DNA of 64,000 nt, from positions 203,754-267,753 of the forward strand of contig NZ_JAMZEA010000015.1 of assembly GCF_024172125.1 (NCBI RefSeq), written 5' to 3'. Of this stretch, positions 1-8,119 are shown one piece after another. Each line of letters opens with the position of its first letter. The first letter of the stretch is position 1. Position numbers and translations under genes: made by a program. Source of the stretch: Actinomadura rupiterrae (lineage in GTDB: Bacteria; Actinomycetota; Actinomycetes; Streptosporangiales; Streptosporangiaceae). Under the pieces are notes generated by a model that saw only the letters and a list, made by a program, of their open reading frames with translations, was not told where the DNA came from and did no database searches.

Positions 1-1000
1 CCGCGACCGGTGACAGCTCGACCGCCTTGGAGAACACGCGCGGAGCGATCAGGTAGTTCTCGACGTGCTGGTAGATCAGGAAGAACACCAGCGTGCCCGC
101 CGCGACGCCCAGCGACTCGCTCAGCGCGGTCAGCGTGCAGACGACCGCGCCGAGCGTCGCGCCGACCTGCGGGATGAAGTCGCAGACGCCGACGACCACG
201 GCGAGCAGCGACGGGTACGGCACGTCGACGATCTTCAGGAAGGCGTAGGCGGCCACCCCGGCCAGGGTCGAGATGCACGCCTGGCCGGTGACGTAGCCGC
301 CGACCTTGCCCAGCGCCTCGTGCGCGACCGCGATGCGCTCGGAGTCGCCCAGCGCGCTCTCCAGCCGGTCCAGCATGCGCGGCCAGGCCAGCAGGAAGTA
401 GATCATCAGGATGAGCGTGGTCGCGGTCAGCGCCAGCGCGGACGCGATGCCGGAGATGATGCCGAACACGGCCCTGGCCGAGCCGCCGATCACCTTGGGC
501 AGCTGCTTCGCGGCGTCCTGGAGGTGCTTGCGGACGTCCTGGTGGTCGAGCGCCGAGCCGAACGGGCCGCCCTTGTGCGACATCCGGTCGAGCAGGCCGG
601 GGACCTCGTCCGCCAGCTGCCTGAGCTCGGTCACCGCCGGGCGCAGCACGATGGCCAGCAGGACGCCGAGGACGACCAGCAGCGCCAGCACGAGCACCAG
701 GACCGCCAGCCCGCGCCGCGGGACGGCCCGCTGGATCCAGCGCACCACCGGGTCGAGCCCGGCCGCCAGGAACAGGCCGAGGAAAACCGTGACGCAGACC
801 GACCGCGCGACCCAGAGCAGCCCGAGCACCGCCGCCAGCGCGAGGATCGCCCCGGCCACCTTCAGGTAGTGCAGGACGGACGGCGGCCCGACCACCCGGA
901 CGGCGACCTCCGCCCCGCCACGTCCCTGGTCGCCGCTTCTCTGACCACCGCTTCCCTGGTCACCGTTCCTCTGGTCGCCGCGCTCCTCGCCGCTCTGCAT
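1..1000 (-). CDS. AI-2E family transporter (3' end off window)
   Basis: This is a polytopic inner-membrane permease of the AI-2E/PerM family, which exports small molecules or ions; the substrate here is unknown. Read on the minus strand, it starts at an ATG with a hydrophilic Gly/Gln/Arg-rich tail of about 30 residues. The first membrane segments follow (VAGAILALAAVLGLLWVAR, then a hydrophobic stretch before a GLDPVVRW turn). The last visible residues include the family signature ENYLIAPRVFSKAVELSP, seen near the C-terminus of these permeases. About 333 codons are visible and the stop lies outside the window. The next gene upstream, an AraC regulator, is on the same strand. Confidence 0.85.
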   Translation of the reverse strand, partial: MQSGEERGDQRNGDQGSGGQRSGDQGRGGAEVAVRVVGPPSVLHYLKVAGAILALAAVLGLLWVARSVCVTVFLGLFLAAGLDPVVRWIQRAVPRRGLAVLVLVLALLVVLGVLLAIVLRPAVTELRQLADEVPGLLDRMSHKGGPFGSALDHQDVRKHLQDAAKQLPKVIGGSARAVFGIISGIASALALTATTLILMIYFLLAWPRMLDRLESALGDSERIAVAHEALGKVGGYVTGQACISTLAGVAAYAFLKIVDVPYPSLLAVVVGVCDFIPQVGATLGAVVCTLTALSESLGVAAGTLVFFLIYQHVENYLIAPRVFSKAVELSPVA

Positions 1001-1219
1001 GCGCTGCCCGCTCCCGTCCGCCGTCGAGACCGGCGGACGCGCCGCTCTCCGAGCCACCGCACGCAGCATCTCCCCCGCGCCCCGGCGAACGAGCCGAAGA
1101 AACCCGCCTTTACGGACTCCCCGCCCGCCGCCGTCGCTTCCTTTGCCCGCCCAGCGCACGGCACCGCCGAGCACACGGCACCGCCGGGCTCGCGGGATCG
1201 CGGGATCGCGTGGCGAGGC

Positions 1220-2119
1220 TCAGGTGCAGACGGACCAGGCCGGGCCGGGGACCGGGACGATGACCGGACTCGCCAGCGGGGCGGGCCTCCGGGCCGGGGG
1301 GCCGAGTGCGGCGGTCGCCCGGCGGCTCTCGGTGGCCATGACCGCCGGGGTGGCGCCGACGAACTCGGCGAAGTCGCGGTGCAGGTGGGACTGGTCGGTG
1401 TAGCCGCCGTCGGCCGCGACCCGCGCGACGTCCTCGCCCGATGCGAGGCGGTGGGCCGCGTGGTCGAACCGGACGAGCCGCGCGGCGCGCTTGGGCGGCA
1501 GGCCGATCTGCGCGTGGAACCGCGACCACAGGCGCTTGCGGCTCCAGCCGACCTCGGCGGCCAGCCGGTCGACGCGCACCCGTCCGCGCGTGGCGGCCAT
1601 CCGGCGCCAGGCCCAGTCGATCTCCGGGTCGACCGGCGGGCCGGCTTCGTACCGGCGGACGATCAGCGCCTCGGTCAGCGCGAAGCGCTCCTCCCACGAA
1701 GAGGTCGCCAGGAGCTGCTCGCGGAGTAGCGGCGCGTCCGGGCCCCAGACGTCGTCCAGGCCGGTGACGGCGCCTTCGGCGTCGGTGGGGCTGATCTCCA
1801 GGAGCACGCGCGCCGCGACCGGGGTCATGCGCAGGATCATGCCTTCGACGTTCTCGCCGCGCACCCGGGCCGCGCCGAACCCGATGCCCATGGCGAAACC
1901 GCCGCGGTGCGGGCGTCCCTCGGCGTCCTCCAGGATGGGAGGGCTCGCACCGAGATCCACGCCGACCGTCACGCTCGCGTGCGGGACGAACCGGTGGTCG
2001 GCCGGGCTCGCGCCCCGGCGGAACCCTGCCAGGACGACACCGGGGACCCGGCTCGGACGCGCCGGGCGGACCACGTCCCACACCGCCGCGTCGTCCCGCT
2101 TGTCGGCGATGGCGCGCAT
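1220..2119 (-). CDS. AraC family transcriptional regulator
   Basis: This is a 299-residue DNA-binding regulator. The last third carries a double helix-turn-helix of AraC type (about residues 180-265), with RLAAEVGWSRKRLWSRFHAQIG as first helix pair and the conserved GGYTDQSHLHRDFAEFVGATPA segment as second. The N-terminal half is a sensor domain of a type common in actinomycete AraC proteins and has no obvious ligand motif. It is transcribed divergently from a cupin gene 76 bp away, which is its likely target. The C-terminal tail after the HTH is Ala/Pro-rich. Family assignment is firm; target and ligand are inference. Confidence 0.88.
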   Translation of the reverse strand: MRAIADKRDDAAVWDVVRPARPSRVPGVVLAGFRRGASPADHRFVPHASVTVGVDLGASPPILEDAEGRPHRGGFAMGIGFGAARVRGENVEGMILRMTPVAARVLLEISPTDAEGAVTGLDDVWGPDAPLLREQLLATSSWEERFALTEALIVRRYEAGPPVDPEIDWAWRRMAATRGRVRVDRLAAEVGWSRKRLWSRFHAQIGLPPKRAARLVRFDHAAHRLASGEDVARVAADGGYTDQSHLHRDFAEFVGATPAVMATESRRATAALGPPARRPAPLASPVIVPVPGPAWSVCT

Positions 2120-2195
2120 CGTCCCATGTTAAGCGAGCCGCGCGAGGGAACATTCGTCCAATCCAGCGGAGGGTCCGGGGGCGGACAGTGGGTCC

Positions 2196-2612
2196 ATGAC
2201 ACTTCGGTCGATCGATCTGCTCTCGTCCACGGTCCGGCTGGGCCGGGACGGCACGGTCCACGTCGCGAAGGACGCACCCGGCCCCGACCAGGACGGATGG
2301 CGGCTGGCGGCCTTCCACGCCAAGTCCGGGACGGACGTCCGCACCGACCACTGGGAGGTCTGCCCCGAATCCGACAAGCTGGTGTCCTGCCTCATCGGAA
2401 TGATCCGCCTCTGCCTCCGCCCGGAACCGGGCGCCGCGGAAGAGGAGGTCCGGCTGACGGCCGGTACCGCCGCCGTCGTCCCGCGCGGACGCTGGCACCG
2501 CATCAAGCTCGACGTCCCGAGCACCATCATCACCGTCGCGCTGCCACGCGGCACTCTGCTCGAAGAACGGACGGAGGGCGCGTCGCCAGTCCTGTTCAGC
2601 GCAGGAACGTGA
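2196..2612 (+). CDS. cupin domain protein
   Basis: This small cytoplasmic protein of 138 residues has a single cupin beta-barrel. The central part (LTAGTAAVVPRGRWHRIKLD) matches the second cupin motif, with G-x5-P-x-G and W-H. The first motif is degenerate (RTDHWEVCPESDKLV, with one His and one Glu), so metal binding is uncertain. The start is an ATG. The gene is divergent from the AraC regulator at 1220-2119, which suggests it is regulated by it and may act on, or sense, the same small molecule. The substrate cannot be read from the sequence. Confidence 0.75.
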   Translation: MTLRSIDLLSSTVRLGRDGTVHVAKDAPGPDQDGWRLAAFHAKSGTDVRTDHWEVCPESDKLVSCLIGMIRLCLRPEPGAAEEEVRLTAGTAAVVPRGRWHRIKLDVPSTIITVALPRGTLLEERTEGASPVLFSAGT

Positions 2613-2623
2613 GGACCGCGGAG

Positions 2624-3253
2624 TCAGCCCGGCGCGTCGTTGGAGCGCAGGTCGCTGTCCGGGGCGAGGACGCCGAGGCCGAACAGGTCGAGGACCTGGC
2701 CGGTCAGCGCCTCGGCGCGGCCGGTGTCGAGGTAGCCGTCCACGAACATCTGGGACAGCCCGAACACCAGCGCCTGAGCGGTGATCCGCGTCAGTTCGGG
2801 GTCGGCCTTCCGCAGTTCCCCGCGTTCCTGCCCGGCCATGATCAGTTCCGTGATGCGCTGGGTGACCGCCCGGTGCCCCTCCTCCAGCGCGGGCGTGCGG
2901 TCCGCGCCGAAGACCGCGCCGCGCAGGAGCGCGAACCGGTGCGGGTGAGCCAGCGCGTAGCGGACGAACGCGTTCCCCAAGGCGCGGAACGGGACGTCGT
3001 CGGCGGCGTCCACCGCGCGCGTCAGTTCGTCGCAGAAGTCGACCGCGACCGCCTCGGTGACGGCGGTCAGCAGCGCGGCCCGGCCGGGGAAGTGCCGGAA
3101 CGGCGCGGACGGCGCGACACCCGCCCGGCGCGCCGCCTCGCGGACCACGACGGCGTCGGGCCCGGCCTCGTCCAGGAGCCCGACGGCGTGGGCGACCAGC
3201 GCCTCCCGCAGGGACCCGTGGTGGTAGGGCCGTCCTGGCGCCCGCGTGCTCAT
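2624..3253 (-). CDS. TetR/AcrR family regulator
   Basis: This is a 209-residue repressor. The N-terminal HTH reads REAARRAGVAPSAPFRHFPGRAALLTAV (about residues 35-65), typical of TetR proteins with a TetR_C_33-like ligand domain. The ATG at 3253 fits the family start (STRAPGRPYHHGSLREALV). A longer frame exists upstream but adds 39 non-homologous residues. It is divergent from the alpha/beta hydrolase at 3376, and a dyad lies between the two, so it probably controls that gene and itself. Confidence 0.88.
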   Translation of the reverse strand: MSTRAPGRPYHHGSLREALVAHAVGLLDEAGPDAVVVREAARRAGVAPSAPFRHFPGRAALLTAVTEAVAVDFCDELTRAVDAADDVPFRALGNAFVRYALAHPHRFALLRGAVFGADRTPALEEGHRAVTQRITELIMAGQERGELRKADPELTRITAQALVFGLSQMFVDGYLDTGRAEALTGQVLDLFGLGVLAPDSDLRSNDAPG

Positions 3254-3273
3254 GCGGTCAGTCGTACCACACC

Positions 3274-3314
3274 TTGACAGCCTTCCCGGAAGCGGATGTG
3301 ATCGATGCTCACAT
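3274..3314 (+). promoter_or_regulatory. promoter and TetR-type operator dyad
   Basis: A TTGACA-like -35 box (3274-3279) is followed at 17 bp by a weak -10 (TGTGAT). The -10 is embedded in the inverted repeat ATGTGA-N7-TCACAT (3296-3314). This places a likely repressor site over the promoter of the hydrolase gene and just upstream of the divergent tetR. The dyad is directly visible; its function is inferred. Confidence 0.5.
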
Positions 3315-3375
3315 GTGCGGGCGCGCACCGGAACGGCCTGGGGGCGGCCCGCGACGAGCCGGGAGGGCATCGCCC

Positions 3376-4251
3376 ATGACGACCGAGCGCGACACCGAAA
3401 GCGGACGGATCAGCTCCTTCGAACGCGGCGGCCTGGTGTTCGACGTGGCCGACCGCGGGCCGCTGGACGGCGAGGCGGTGATCCTCCTGCACGGCTTCCC
3501 GCAGACGTCCCGCAGCTGGGACGCCCTCGCGCCGCTGCTGCACGCGTCGGGCCACCGGACGCTCGCCCCCGACCAGCGCGGCTACTCCCCTCGCGCCCGG
3601 CCGCGCGGACGCTTCGCCTACCGCATGTCCGAGCTGACCGCGGACGTCCTGGCCCTGATCAAGGCGGCCGGCCTCGGCGGTCGCAAGGTGCACGTCGTCG
3701 GGCACGACTGGGGTGCGGCGGTCGCGTGGGCGCTCGCCGCTTCCCGTCCGGACGCGGTCGCCACGGTGACCGCGCTGTCCGTCCCGCATCCGGCCGCGTT
3801 CATGCGGGCCATGGTCACCAGCCGCCAGCTGCTGATGTCCTGGTACATGTTCGCGTTCCAGATCCCCTGGCTGCCCGAGGCGGTGTTGCGCCGGCTGGGC
3901 CGCGACTCGCGTTCGCGTCTCATCGCCGGGCTGGTGGCGGGCGGGCAGTCGGAGGCGGGCGCTGCGCGCGACGTCGACTTCATGATGACCCCGGGCGCGC
4001 TCACCCCGGCGCTCAACTGGTACCGCGCCATGCCGTTCGCCCCGCCCGGCGGGCTCGCGCGCGTCAGCGTCCCGAGCCTCTACGTCTGGAGCGACGGCGA
4101 CCCCGCGCTCAGCCGCAAGGGCGCCGAGCTCAACCGCCGCTACATGAGCGGGCCCTACGAGTTCCACGCATTGCCGGGCATCGGCCACTGGATCCCCGAG
4201 CAGGTACCGGAGAAGGTCGCCGACCTCCTCCGCACCCACCTCGCCCGCTAG
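3376..4251 (+). CDS. alpha/beta hydrolase, epoxide hydrolase-like
   Basis: This is a 291-residue cytoplasmic hydrolase. It has the HGFPQTS oxyanion-side motif and the nucleophile elbow GHDWGA, in which Asp replaces Ser as in epoxide hydrolases and haloalkane dehalogenases. The C-terminal GIGHWIPEQ supplies the catalytic His, and an acidic residue lies in YVWSDGDPAL. The ATG at 3376 is preceded by GGGAGG; starts further upstream overlap the promoter. The divergent TetR gene suggests substrate-inducible expression. Epoxide hydrolysis is likely, but dehalogenase or ester activity is not excluded. Confidence 0.85.
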   Translation: MTTERDTESGRISSFERGGLVFDVADRGPLDGEAVILLHGFPQTSRSWDALAPLLHASGHRTLAPDQRGYSPRARPRGRFAYRMSELTADVLALIKAAGLGGRKVHVVGHDWGAAVAWALAASRPDAVATVTALSVPHPAAFMRAMVTSRQLLMSWYMFAFQIPWLPEAVLRRLGRDSRSRLIAGLVAGGQSEAGAARDVDFMMTPGALTPALNWYRAMPFAPPGGLARVSVPSLYVWSDGDPALSRKGAELNRRYMSGPYEFHALPGIGHWIPEQVPEKVADLLRTHLAR

Positions 4252-4443
4252 CCCGCCGGCTCAGACAGCGCTCGCCCCGGCGCATCCGGGCGCGGAAGTT
4301 GTCATCGGGTGCGCGACCTCACGGCGGGCCCTGGTTCGCGATCTCAAACAGACATTAGTGTCTGAATGAAGGCGCTGGAGGGCACCTGGCGCCCCCTCCT
4401 CCAGCGCCTTCTCCGAGCCCTGTCGTAGCGGAAGGTGGACCAG

Positions 4444-5412
4444 ATGAGCCCAGCACCACGCGTCGCCCCGGCCCCGACGAAGCGCCGGCTCCGCAGGCTC
4501 GCCATGGCGACCGCCGCCGCGTGCGCGGCGATGTTCTCCGCCCAGGGGCTCGCCGCCTCGGCGTCCGCGGAGACCTACCCGGTCGGCGACCTGTCCACGT
4601 CGGTGAGCAACTTCTTCCTCAGCCCCGACACCGTCCCCGGGGCGAACATCTGGACGTGCAAGCCGTCCGCCGCCCACCCGTACCCCGTCGTGATCGTGCA
4701 CGGCACGACGTCCAACTTCGGCGCGGCCGGGGCGATGCTCGGCCCGACCCTGGCCAACGAGGGCTACTGCGTCTACGGATTCAACTACGGCGCGAACTCG
4801 TTCACGCTCGGCCACCTCTACGGCCTCGGCGAGATCGCGCAGTCGGCGGAGACCATGCGCGCGTTCGTCGACCGGGTGCTGGCGTCCACCGGCGCGTCCA
4901 AGGTGGACGTGGTGGGCGGGTCGCAGGGCGGGATGATGCCGAACTACTACATCAAGCGGCTCGGCGGCGCGGCCAAGGTGCGCACGATGATCGGCCTCGG
5001 CCCGACCAACCACGGCACGACGATGCAGGGCCTGGTGAACGTCGGCCGCACGCTCGGCATCCTCGGGCTGGTCAACGACTTCTACCGGCTGCTCGACTCC
5101 CCCACCTACCCCGAGCAGGAGGACGGCTCGGACTTCCAGACCGCGCTGTTCGCCGACGGCGACACCGTCCCCGGCGTCCGCTACCTGACCATCGTCACCA
5201 CGCACGACACGACCGTGACGCCGCTGACCAACGCGTTCCTGCACGGCGGCGACTCCACCAACGTCGTCCTGCAGGATCTCTGCCCGGACGACCCGGTGAG
5301 CCACTCCGGCATGTCGTTCGACGGTCCGATCAAGCAGCTCATCCTGAACGAGCTGGGCCCGAAGGCACCGGGGTTCAAGCCGTCCTGCACCGGCTACGGG
5401 CCCAACGTCTGA
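4444..5412 (+). CDS. secreted lipase/esterase (LipA/EstA-like)
   Basis: This is an extracellular triacylglycerol lipase-type enzyme of 322 residues. The N-terminus is a signal peptide: basic TKRRLRR, then a hydrophobic Ala-rich core ending around ASASAE (residue 40). The mature part has VIVHGTTSN as oxyanion region and GGSQGG as the G-x-S-x-G nucleophile elbow. Asp in TTHDTTVTP and His in DPVSHSGM complete the triad. Cysteines at the N- and C-terminal ends of the mature domain probably form disulfides. The ATG at 4444 has GGAAGG 8 bp upstream; a GTG at 4435 is too close to that site. The gene appears monocistronic. Confidence 0.88.
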   Translation: MSPAPRVAPAPTKRRLRRLAMATAAACAAMFSAQGLAASASAETYPVGDLSTSVSNFFLSPDTVPGANIWTCKPSAAHPYPVVIVHGTTSNFGAAGAMLGPTLANEGYCVYGFNYGANSFTLGHLYGLGEIAQSAETMRAFVDRVLASTGASKVDVVGGSQGGMMPNYYIKRLGGAAKVRTMIGLGPTNHGTTMQGLVNVGRTLGILGLVNDFYRLLDSPTYPEQEDGSDFQTALFADGDTVPGVRYLTIVTTHDTTVTPLTNAFLHGGDSTNVVLQDLCPDDPVSHSGMSFDGPIKQLILNELGPKAPGFKPSCTGYGPNV

Positions 5413-5422
5413 CGCCTCAGCC

Positions 5423-5641
5423 CTACCCCGACCCGCAGGTGACCTGGCGCGAACCCCCGTCCGCTCCGTCCGACGACACCCCGTTCCCTGCCTCCGACGA
5501 CGCCCCGTTCGCTGCCTCCGCCGACGCCCCGGCCGTCGCGCCTTCACGGCGGACGGTCCGTTCCGCCCTGCGGCGCTCTGCTGCCGACTGCTCGCGCAAT
5601 GCGCGCAGAAGCACGAGCGAGTACTGCTTCATGAAGCCCAC
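5423..5641 (-). CDS. small hypothetical protein (doubtful)
   Basis: This is a possible 72-residue protein with a GTG start preceded by AGGGGGA. It opens with an amphipathic helix (MKQYSLVLLRALREQSAAERRRAERTV) and ends in a low-complexity Ala/Ser/Gly tail with repeated NGASSEAGNGVSS-like units. Third codon positions are GC-rich but the composition is biased. I do not recognise a family. It lies convergent to the lipase and downstream of rsgA, beyond the rsgA terminator. It may be a real small protein or a chance frame. Confidence 0.3.
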   Translation of the reverse strand: MGFMKQYSLVLLRALREQSAAERRRAERTVRREGATAGASAEAANGASSEAGNGVSSDGADGGSRQVTCGSG

Positions 5642-5840
5642 CGCGGTCCCCCTGTCCCGACTCTCTCCAACAACGGCCGCACGGGGCCGTCATGAGGTAT
5701 TGGCCGCACCCCGTTGGCCGGTTCCCCGCCCAGCTAATTTGATCATGGAAACGTAGGAGCGCCCGCAGAGTTCCCGCCCGCGGGCGGGCTCGTGAAGCCG
5801 AGCCGTCCGAAAGCGAACGAACGGACCCGCGACGCAGGAA

Positions 5841-5865
5841 CGCCGCCCGCGGAGCGCGGGCGGCG
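5841..5865 (-). terminator. terminator downstream of rsgA
   Basis: A perfect 11-bp stem, CGCCGCCCGCG / CGCGGGCGGCG with a 3-nt loop, lies 20 bp past the rsgA stop codon. It lacks a strong T-tract, as is usual for GC-rich actinomycete terminators. Confidence 0.6.
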
Positions 5866-5884
5866 TGACCTGCGAACTGCCGGG

Positions 5885-6952
5885 TCAGCGGTCCTTGCGT
5901 CCGTTCAGGCGGTAGGCCTGGCGTTGGGCGCGGGTGATCGCCTTCCAGCGGTCGTTGCGTTCGGCGCGGAGCCGCGCGTCCGTGCGGGCGGCGATCCAGT
6001 CGTTCTCGCGCAGCAGCTTGCGGTAGCTGTCGAGGCGGCGGCGCGGGAGCGCGCCGTCCTCGATCGCCTCCTGGACGGCGCACCCGGGTTCGGAGTCGTG
6101 CGCGCAGTCGGCGAAGCGGCAGTGCTCGGCGAACGCCTCGATGTCGGCGAACGCCTGCTCGACGCCGCGTCCGGAGTCGAACAGGCCGATGCCGCGCAGG
6201 CCGGGCGTGTCGATGAGCACGCCTCCGCCGGGCAGCGGCACCAGCTCGCGGCGGACGGTCGTGTGCCGCCCCTTGCCGTCCCCCGCGCGGACGGCTCCGG
6301 TGGCGAGCCGGTCCTCGCCGAGCAGCGCGTTGCCGAGCGTGGACTTGCCGGCGCCCGACGGTCCGAGCAGGACGACGGTGCCGGTGAGTTCGGCGGTCGC
6401 GGCGTCCAGGCCGGTGCCGTCGGCGGCGCTGACGGTCAGCACCGCGGCGCCGGGCGCGGCGGCGGCGACCTCGGCGCGCGCGGGTTCGGGGTCGTCCACG
6501 AGGTCGGCCTTGGTCAGGACGACGACGGGGACGGCGCCGCTGTCCCACGCGAGGGCGAGGAGCCGTTCGATCCGGGCCAGGTCGGGCCCGCCGCCGAGCG
6601 GGCACACGACCGCGACGGTGTCGACGTTCGCGGCGAGCGCCTGCCCCCGCGAGTCGCCCGACGCCGAGGCCCGGACGATCGCGGTGCGGCGCGGCAGCAG
6701 CGCCGCCAGGGAGGCCGGGTCACCGGGCCGGACGGCCGCCCAGTCGCCGGTGACCGGCGGCTGCCCGGACGCGGTGACCGCGCGGGTGTCGGCACGCAGG
6801 ACGCCGTCGGCGGTGGCCGTGTCGGCCAGCCCGCGATCGACGGCGACGATGCGTCCGGGGACGAGACCCGCGTCGCGATGCGAGGCGAACGCGGTGTCGA
6901 GGGCGTCGTCCCAGCCGTAGGCGTGCAGGGACGCGGAAGATCCAGAGGTCAC
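5885..6952 (-). CDS. rsgA: ribosome small-subunit-dependent GTPase A
   Basis: RsgA is a circularly permuted GTPase that checks late 30S subunit maturation. The 355-residue protein has an N-terminal OB-fold, then the G motifs in permuted order: TKAD (G4), VSA (G5), GPSGAGKST (G1) and DTPG (G3). The C-terminal zinc knuckle runs CRFADCAHDSEPGC. The start is a GTG with no convincing Shine-Dalgarno; the minus strand there reads CCTCC instead. A short leader ORF and a stem-loop lie upstream, suggesting translational or attenuation control. Function assignment is firm; the start is less so. Confidence 0.93.
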   Translation of the reverse strand: MTSGSSASLHAYGWDDALDTAFASHRDAGLVPGRIVAVDRGLADTATADGVLRADTRAVTASGQPPVTGDWAAVRPGDPASLAALLPRRTAIVRASASGDSRGQALAANVDTVAVVCPLGGGPDLARIERLLALAWDSGAVPVVVLTKADLVDDPEPARAEVAAAAPGAAVLTVSAADGTGLDAATAELTGTVVLLGPSGAGKSTLGNALLGEDRLATGAVRAGDGKGRHTTVRRELVPLPGGGVLIDTPGLRGIGLFDSGRGVEQAFADIEAFAEHCRFADCAHDSEPGCAVQEAIEDGALPRRRLDSYRKLLRENDWIAARTDARLRAERNDRWKAITRAQRQAYRLNGRKDR

Positions 6953-6975
6953 TGGAGGAAACCCTTGTCGAGAAG

Positions 6976-7026
6976 GGGCCCGCGCTTCAGTGCTCCGGTC
7001 CGTGGGACGGGATCAGAGGCGGGCCC
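6976..7026 (-). promoter_or_regulatory. stem-loop between leader peptide and rsgA
   Basis: An 8-bp inverted repeat, GGGCCCGC (6976-6983) and GCGGGCCC (7019-7026), encloses 35 nt and overlaps the last codons of the leader ORF. It sits just upstream of rsgA on the minus strand. Ribosome position on the leader could decide whether it folds, as in attenuation. This role is inferred. Confidence 0.4.
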
Positions 7027-7081
7027 GGGAAAGGTGAAGGGCCGAGATGCCGCGCGCAGCGGCGACCGAGCTGACGGCCAT
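7013..7081 (-). CDS. 22-residue leader peptide upstream of rsgA
   Basis: This is a short ORF encoding 22 residues (MAVSSVAAARGISALHLSR then ARL) behind an excellent ribosome-binding site (GGGGAGGTGA). Its ALHLSRAR segment resembles the His/Arg-containing putative leader peptides that precede many actinomycete operons, often sulfur-related ones. It ends 60 nt upstream of rsgA, and its 3' end overlaps a stem-loop. It is likely a cis-acting regulatory peptide rather than a functional product. The strong RBS here contrasts with the poor one of rsgA. Confidence 0.55.
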   Translation of the reverse strand: MAVSSVAAARGISALHLSRARL

Positions 7082-7170
7082 ACGGCTCACCTCCCCTGGG
7101 TTCCGGCTGCAAGGCTAACCCGTCCTCGCCTCGCGACTCGACTGGTTTTTCCGCCCCGGGAAAACGGCGG

Positions 7171-7977
7171 TCAGTTGACGGTCGGGGTGAAGCCTCCGTC
7201 GATGCGCAGGTTCGCGCCGTTGATGGACGCGCCGAGCGGGCTGGCGACGAGCGCGGTCAGCGCGGCGATCTCGGCGGGCTCGGCGAGGCGGCCGGACGGG
7301 TTGGCGAGCGGCCCGCCGATCAGCGCGCGGGCGCCGGCGTCCGCGTCGTCGCCCATGCCGTGCCGCCGGGCGAACGCCAGCGCCAGTTCCCGGAAGGCGT
7401 CCGTTCGGCTGGGGCCGGGGCTGACCGTGTTGGCGGTGACCCCGGTTCCGGCGAGTTCCTTCGACAGGCTCACCGACAGGTTGGCGATGGCCGCCTTGGT
7501 CGCGCTGTAGGCCGCCTTCATCGGCAGCGGGAACGGGTTGGCGGCGCTGCCGATCTGGATGACCCGGCCCCAGCCGGCCGCGCGCATGGCCGGGGTCAGC
7601 GCCTCGATCAGCCGGACGGCCGACGCGACGTTGGTGTTGTACAGGTCGGCCCACCGGTCGGCGCCGCCCGCGGTCCAGCCGTCCTCATCGCCGGCCGACG
7701 CGGCGTTGTTGACCAGGATGTCGATGCCGCCGAAGGCCGCGGTCGCGGCCGCGGCGACCTCGCGCGCTCCGGCGTCAGAGGTCAGCTCGCCGAGCGCGAT
7801 GGCGGCGGTCCCTCCGGCGGCGCCGATCTCGTCGGCCGCCGCCTTCGCGCGTCCGGCGTCGCGGCCGTGGACGACCACGGAGACGCCCTCGGCGGCCAGC
7901 GCGACCGCGATGGCGCGGCCGATGCCGCTGGTACTGCCGGTCACCAGGGCGCGCTTGCCGTTCAAACGCAGGTCCAT
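7171..7977 (-). CDS. SDR family NAD(P)-dependent oxidoreductase
   Basis: This is a 268-residue classical short-chain dehydrogenase with a Rossmann fold. It has the TGSTSGIG cofactor motif near residue 12, NNAAS in the NAG position, a catalytic Ser-Tyr-Lys series (IGSAA, YSATK) and SPGPSRT after the active site. The ATG at 7977 has GAGGAGGC right upstream; a second ATG at 8013 would add 12 residues and falls against the operator array. It is divergent from a TetR gene, with five 19-bp repeats between them. The substrate is unknown. Confidence 0.9.
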   Translation of the reverse strand: MDLRLNGKRALVTGSTSGIGRAIAVALAAEGVSVVVHGRDAGRAKAAADEIGAAGGTAAIALGELTSDAGAREVAAAATAAFGGIDILVNNAASAGDEDGWTAGGADRWADLYNTNVASAVRLIEALTPAMRAAGWGRVIQIGSAANPFPLPMKAAYSATKAAIANLSVSLSKELAGTGVTANTVSPGPSRTDAFRELALAFARRHGMGDDADAGARALIGGPLANPSGRLAEPAEIAALTALVASPLGASINGANLRIDGGFTPTVN

Positions 7978-8014
7978 GGGGCCTCCTCGGGCCTGGGGGA
8001 TTTCATCGGACATG

Positions 8015-8109
8015 CTGTCTTTCGCTGAACAGACTGTCTTTCAATGAACGCTCTGTCAAGCGAAAGACGCGCTGTCGTGTGAAAGACGCGCTGTCGAGCG
8101 AAAGATAGG
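8015..8109. promoter_or_regulatory. five 19-bp operator repeats between SDR and TetR genes
   Basis: CTGTC recurs at 8015, 8034, 8053, 8072 and 8091, exactly 19 bp apart. The first two units continue TTTC and the last three end in GAAAGA, so GTCTTTC and GAAAGAC half-sites face each other around the middle of the array. The array fills the intergenic space up to the tetR start. It is most likely a cooperative operator for the adjacent TetR protein. Confidence 0.65.
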
Positions 8110-8119
8110 ATCCGGGGCC

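Noticed and set aside
65..1729. Long plus-strand open frame of 554 codons
   Set aside because: It is antisense to the AI-2E permease and AraC genes, is Arg/Asp/Gln-rich without any family motif, and is the usual shadow frame of GC-rich DNA.
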